This document shows, piece by piece, positions 21,159 to 23,490 of a DNA stretch of 23,490 nt. The translations under genes and the position numbers were made by a program. Origin of the DNA: QNFN01 sp033722135. Lineage in GTDB: Bacteria; Pseudomonadota; Gammaproteobacteria; QNFN01. The notes under the pieces were generated by a model. The model did no database searches. It was not told the origin of the DNA and worked only from the letters and a program-made list of their open reading frames with translations. The stretch is from positions 1 through 23,490 of the forward strand of contig JAWVZO010000017.1 in the NCBI GenBank assembly GCA_033722135.1. Reading direction: 5' to 3'. Numbering within the stretch: the stretch's first letter is position 1; each line of letters begins with the position of its first letter.

Positions 21159-22211
21159 ATGGACCAGTCCACGGCGGCGGATCATCAGCTCAACGAGCGC
21201 GCCCGGCACCTGCTGCGGGTGCTGGTCGAGAGGTACATCAGCGAGGGCCAGCCGATCGGCTCGCGGACGCTGTCGCGCGCGGCCGGCCTGGAACTCAGCG
21301 CGGCCACCATCCGCAACGTGATGGCCGACCTCGAGGAACTCGGGCTGGTGGTCTCGCCACACACCTCGGCCGGGCGCGTGCCGACGGCGCGCGGCTTCCG
21401 CTTCTTCGTCGACTCGCTGGTTTCGCTCAAGCGTCTGGAGGACCGCGAGATCCAGGCCCTGCGCAGCCGGCTGCAGCTCGACGGCGACGGCAAGGAGTTG
21501 GTCGAGAGCGCCTCGCGCATGCTCTCCGAGATGACCCGCATGGCGGGGCTGGTGATGGTGCCCCGGCGGGCCCGCTTCACGCTGCGCCACGTCGAGTTCC
21601 TGTCGCTCGGCGAGCAGCGGGTGCTCGCGATCCTGGTGGTCAACGAGCGAGAGGTCCAGAACCGCGTCATCCAGACCGAGCGCCAGTACGGCGAGTCGGA
21701 ACTGCAGCAGGCGGCCAACTACCTCAACGAGCACTTCGTCGGTCGCGACATCCTCGCGGTGCGCGACAGCCTGCTGGCCGAGATGAAGGAGACGCGGAAC
21801 TCGATGGACCGGCTGATGCGCACCGCCATCGACATCGCCAACGCCGCTTTCACCCCGTCCGAGCACGACGACGACTACGTGATCTCCGGCGAGACGCGCC
21901 TGATGACCCTCGACGAGCTGAGCGACGTGGCCAAGCTGCGCCAGCTGTTCGAGGCGTTCCAGCGCAAGCGTCAGCTGCTCGGCCTGCTCGACCGCTGCCT
22001 GAAGGCCGACGGCATGCACATCTTCATCGGCGAGGAGGCCGGCGAGTCGGTGTTCGACGACTGCAGCATGGTCACCTCCACCTACGCCATCGACGGCGAG
22101 CCGGTCGGCGTGCTCGGCGTCATCGGCCCCACGCGGATGGACTACGAGCGGGTGATCCCCGTGGTCGACGTCACCGCGAAGTTGCTCGGGGCCGCATTGA
22201 AGTCGGACTGA
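21159..22211 (+). CDS. hrcA: Heat-inducible transcription repressor HrcA
   Basis: 350-residue repressor of class I heat-shock genes. The N-terminal winged helix covers about residues 10-80: ERARHLLRVLVERYISEGQP, GSRTLS, and recognition helix SAATIRNVMADLEELGLV, then SPHTSAGRVPTARGFRFFVD. The GAF-like dimer domain follows, ending with IDGEPVGVLGVIGPTRMDYE and VIPVVDVTAKLLG. Length is normal (about 340-350). The start has AGAGG about five bases upstream, and the CIRCE operator lies just ahead. In other bacteria HrcA folding depends on GroEL, so free HrcA falls when chaperones are busy. The last codons contain the -35 of a candidate sigma32 promoter for grpE. Confidence 0.97.
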   Translation: MDQSTAADHQLNERARHLLRVLVERYISEGQPIGSRTLSRAAGLELSAATIRNVMADLEELGLVVSPHTSAGRVPTARGFRFFVDSLVSLKRLEDREIQALRSRLQLDGDGKELVESASRMLSEMTRMAGLVMVPRRARFTLRHVEFLSLGEQRVLAILVVNEREVQNRVIQTERQYGESELQQAANYLNEHFVGRDILAVRDSLLAEMKETRNSMDRLMRTAIDIANAAFTPSEHDDDYVISGETRLMTLDELSDVAKLRQLFEAFQRKRQLLGLLDRCLKADGMHIFIGEEAGESVFDDCSMVTSTYAIDGEPVGVLGVIGPTRMDYERVIPVVDVTAKLLGAALKSD

Positions 22212-22224
22212 CCCGACCCCATCT
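22196..22224 (+). promoter_or_regulatory. Candidate sigma32 heat-shock promoter for grpE
   Basis: -35 ATTGAAG (22196-22202; 5 of 7 against CTTGAAA), 14-base spacer, -10 CCCCATCT (22217-22224; full match to CCCCATNT). The -35 lies in the last codons of hrcA. The predicted start is near 22231. Confidence 0.65.
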
Positions 22225-22236
22225 ACCTCGCACGGG

Positions 22237-22252
22237 CCGGGGCACGCCCCGG
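22237..22252 (+). repeat. GC hairpin in the grpE leader
   Basis: CCGGGG(C) and (G)CCCCGG can pair around a small loop. It lies just after the predicted sigma32 start and has no U-tract, so it is not an intrinsic terminator; it may stabilise the 5' end. Confidence 0.5.
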
Positions 22253-22286
22253 GGGGCAGACGCATGCAATTCGAGACGAGGAGCGC

Positions 22287-22955
22287 ATGAGCGACAAGCA
22301 GACTTCCACCGCGACCGCCGACACCACGCGGTCATCCAGCGACGAACAGACCGAGGCGAGCCGCCCCGAGGCACCGGATACGGAATCGGCGCCGGAGCAG
22401 GCACCGGACCAGGAGGCGACCGGCGAGGCGGCCGGGGGCGACGACGCGGCCCGGCAGGTGGCCGAACTCGAGGCCGAACTCGGGCAGGCCCGTGCCGAGG
22501 CCGAGGAGGCGAAGAACCAGATGCTGCGCACCCGGGCCGACATGGACAACCTGCGCAAGCGGACGGCACGCGAGTTGGAGAACGCCCACAAGTACGCGCT
22601 CGAGCGTTTCGCGGCGGAACTCCTTCCGGTCCGCGACAGCCTGGAACTGGGCCTCCAGGCGGCCTCCGACGAGGCCGCCAACGTCGCCAAGCTGCGCGAG
22701 GGCACCGAGCTGACGCTGAAGATGCTGACGTCGGCACTCGAGAAGCACGGCATCGTCGAGATCGCCCCCGATGGCGAGAAGTTCAATCCCGACCTGCACC
22801 AGGCGATGGCCACGCAGCCGAGCACCGAGGTGGCTCCGGACCACGTTCTGACCGTCTACCAGAAGGGCTACACCCTCAACGACCGTCTCCTGCGGCCGGC
22901 CCTGGTCATCGTCTCCGCGGCCGACGGTTCCCGGGACGATCCCGGGAAGACTTGA
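22287..22955 (+). CDS. grpE: Nucleotide exchange factor GrpE
   Basis: 222-residue cochaperone that releases ADP from DnaK and acts as a thermosensor in E. coli. Residues 1-55 are acidic and low complexity, probably disordered; 56-110 form the long dimeric coiled coil (AARQVAELEAELGQARAEAE...), with the conserved DMDNLRKRTARELENAHKYA at 90-109. The C-terminal beta wing that contacts DnaK includes HGIVEIAPDGEKFNPDLHQA and VYQKGYTLNDRLLRPALVIV. The start follows a strong GAGGAG site (22277-22282). The end of the gene carries an 8-bp hairpin and the -35 of a candidate dnaK promoter. Confidence 0.97.
   Translation: MSDKQTSTATADTTRSSSDEQTEASRPEAPDTESAPEQAPDQEATGEAAGGDDAARQVAELEAELGQARAEAEEAKNQMLRTRADMDNLRKRTARELENAHKYALERFAAELLPVRDSLELGLQAASDEAANVAKLREGTELTLKMLTSALEKHGIVEIAPDGEKFNPDLHQAMATQPSTEVAPDHVLTVYQKGYTLNDRLLRPALVIVSAADGSRDDPGKT
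22928..22948 (+). repeat. 8-bp hairpin at the 3' end of grpE
   Basis: TTCCCGGG (22928-22935), loop ACGAT, CCCGGGAA (22941-22948), inside the last codons of grpE. It could act in mRNA stability between grpE and dnaK. No U-tract follows. Confidence 0.7.
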
Positions 22956-22979
22956 ATTCGGGGCGGGTCCGCCCCACCT
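22951..22979 (+). promoter_or_regulatory. Candidate sigma32 promoter for dnaK
   Basis: -35 CTTGAAT (22951-22957; 6 of 7) overlaps the grpE stop codon. A 14-base spacer follows, then -10 CCCCACCT (22972-22979; one mismatch to CCCCATNT). Predicted start near 22986, leaving about 47 bases before the dnaK ATG. Confidence 0.6.
22960..22975 (+). repeat. GC inverted repeat between grpE and dnaK
   Basis: GGGGCGG and CCGCCCC flank two bases. It overlaps the spacer and -10 of the candidate dnaK promoter. It would be present in read-through mRNA but absent from transcripts started at that promoter. Confidence 0.6.
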
Positions 22980-23032
22980 AAGGATCCAGGAACGGACAAC
23001 AGACCGAACTCGCAATTCAACGGAGCATCGCA

Positions 23033-23490
<458 letters not shown>

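Overview
The window is a gene-dense (about 95% coding), very GC-rich stretch of a bacterial chromosome. Gene content and order point to a gammaproteobacterium, most like the Chromatiales/Ectothiorhodospiraceae side of the class. The markers are lepA-lepB-DUF4845-rnc-era-recO-pdxJ-acpS, a GacS/BarA-type kinase beside cysM, and smpB/ratA/bamE/fur/recN/nadK running into hrcA-grpE-dnaK. This placement is inferred from synteny and protein motifs; no search was run. I see no rRNA or tRNA gene, IS element, prophage or CRISPR array.

Region 1 (1-6614, + strand) is a tightly packed operon: LepA, signal peptidase I, a small DUF4845 membrane protein, RNase III, Era, RecO, PdxJ and AcpS. Neighbouring genes overlap by 1-4 bases from DUF4845 to recO, which suggests translational coupling. 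A TATAAT box just after recO may give pdxJ its own promoter. Region 2 (6605-11115, - strand) is a two-gene unit: a periplasmic substrate-binding protein followed, with a 4-base overlap, by a 1196-residue BarA/GacS-type hybrid histidine kinase carrying extra PAS and GAF-like domains. No transporter partner is present, so the binding protein is probably a sensor subunit. Region 3 (11365-14967, +) holds cysM, a YdbH-like inner-membrane protein, and a lipoprotein that appears to join the YnbE and YdbL functions in one chain. It looks like a compact version of the YdbH-YnbE-YdbL envelope lipid-transport bridge.

Region 4 (15010-18410) contains smpB (-), a neurotransmitter:sodium symporter family transporter and ratA (+), bamE (-) and fur (+). 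The ratB/rnfH gene that usually accompanies ratA is missing. Region 5 (18427-20983, -) is nadK-recN. Region 6 (20984-23490, +) is the DnaK chaperone operon hrcA-grpE-dnaK; dnaK runs off the right edge.

The best regulatory signals are in the chaperone operon. A strong sigma70-type promoter with a perfect CIRCE operator (9-9-9) precedes hrcA. Two candidate sigma32 promoters, both with 14-base spacers, have -35 boxes embedded in the last codons of hrcA and of grpE, so grpE and dnaK could each be boosted on heat shock independently of HrcA. Other points worth checking are an Asn replacing a usual metal-ligand Asp in RNase III, a four-cysteine cluster in the kinase's pseudo-receiver, and an 11-base-period direct repeat ahead of the YnbE/YdbL-like gene.
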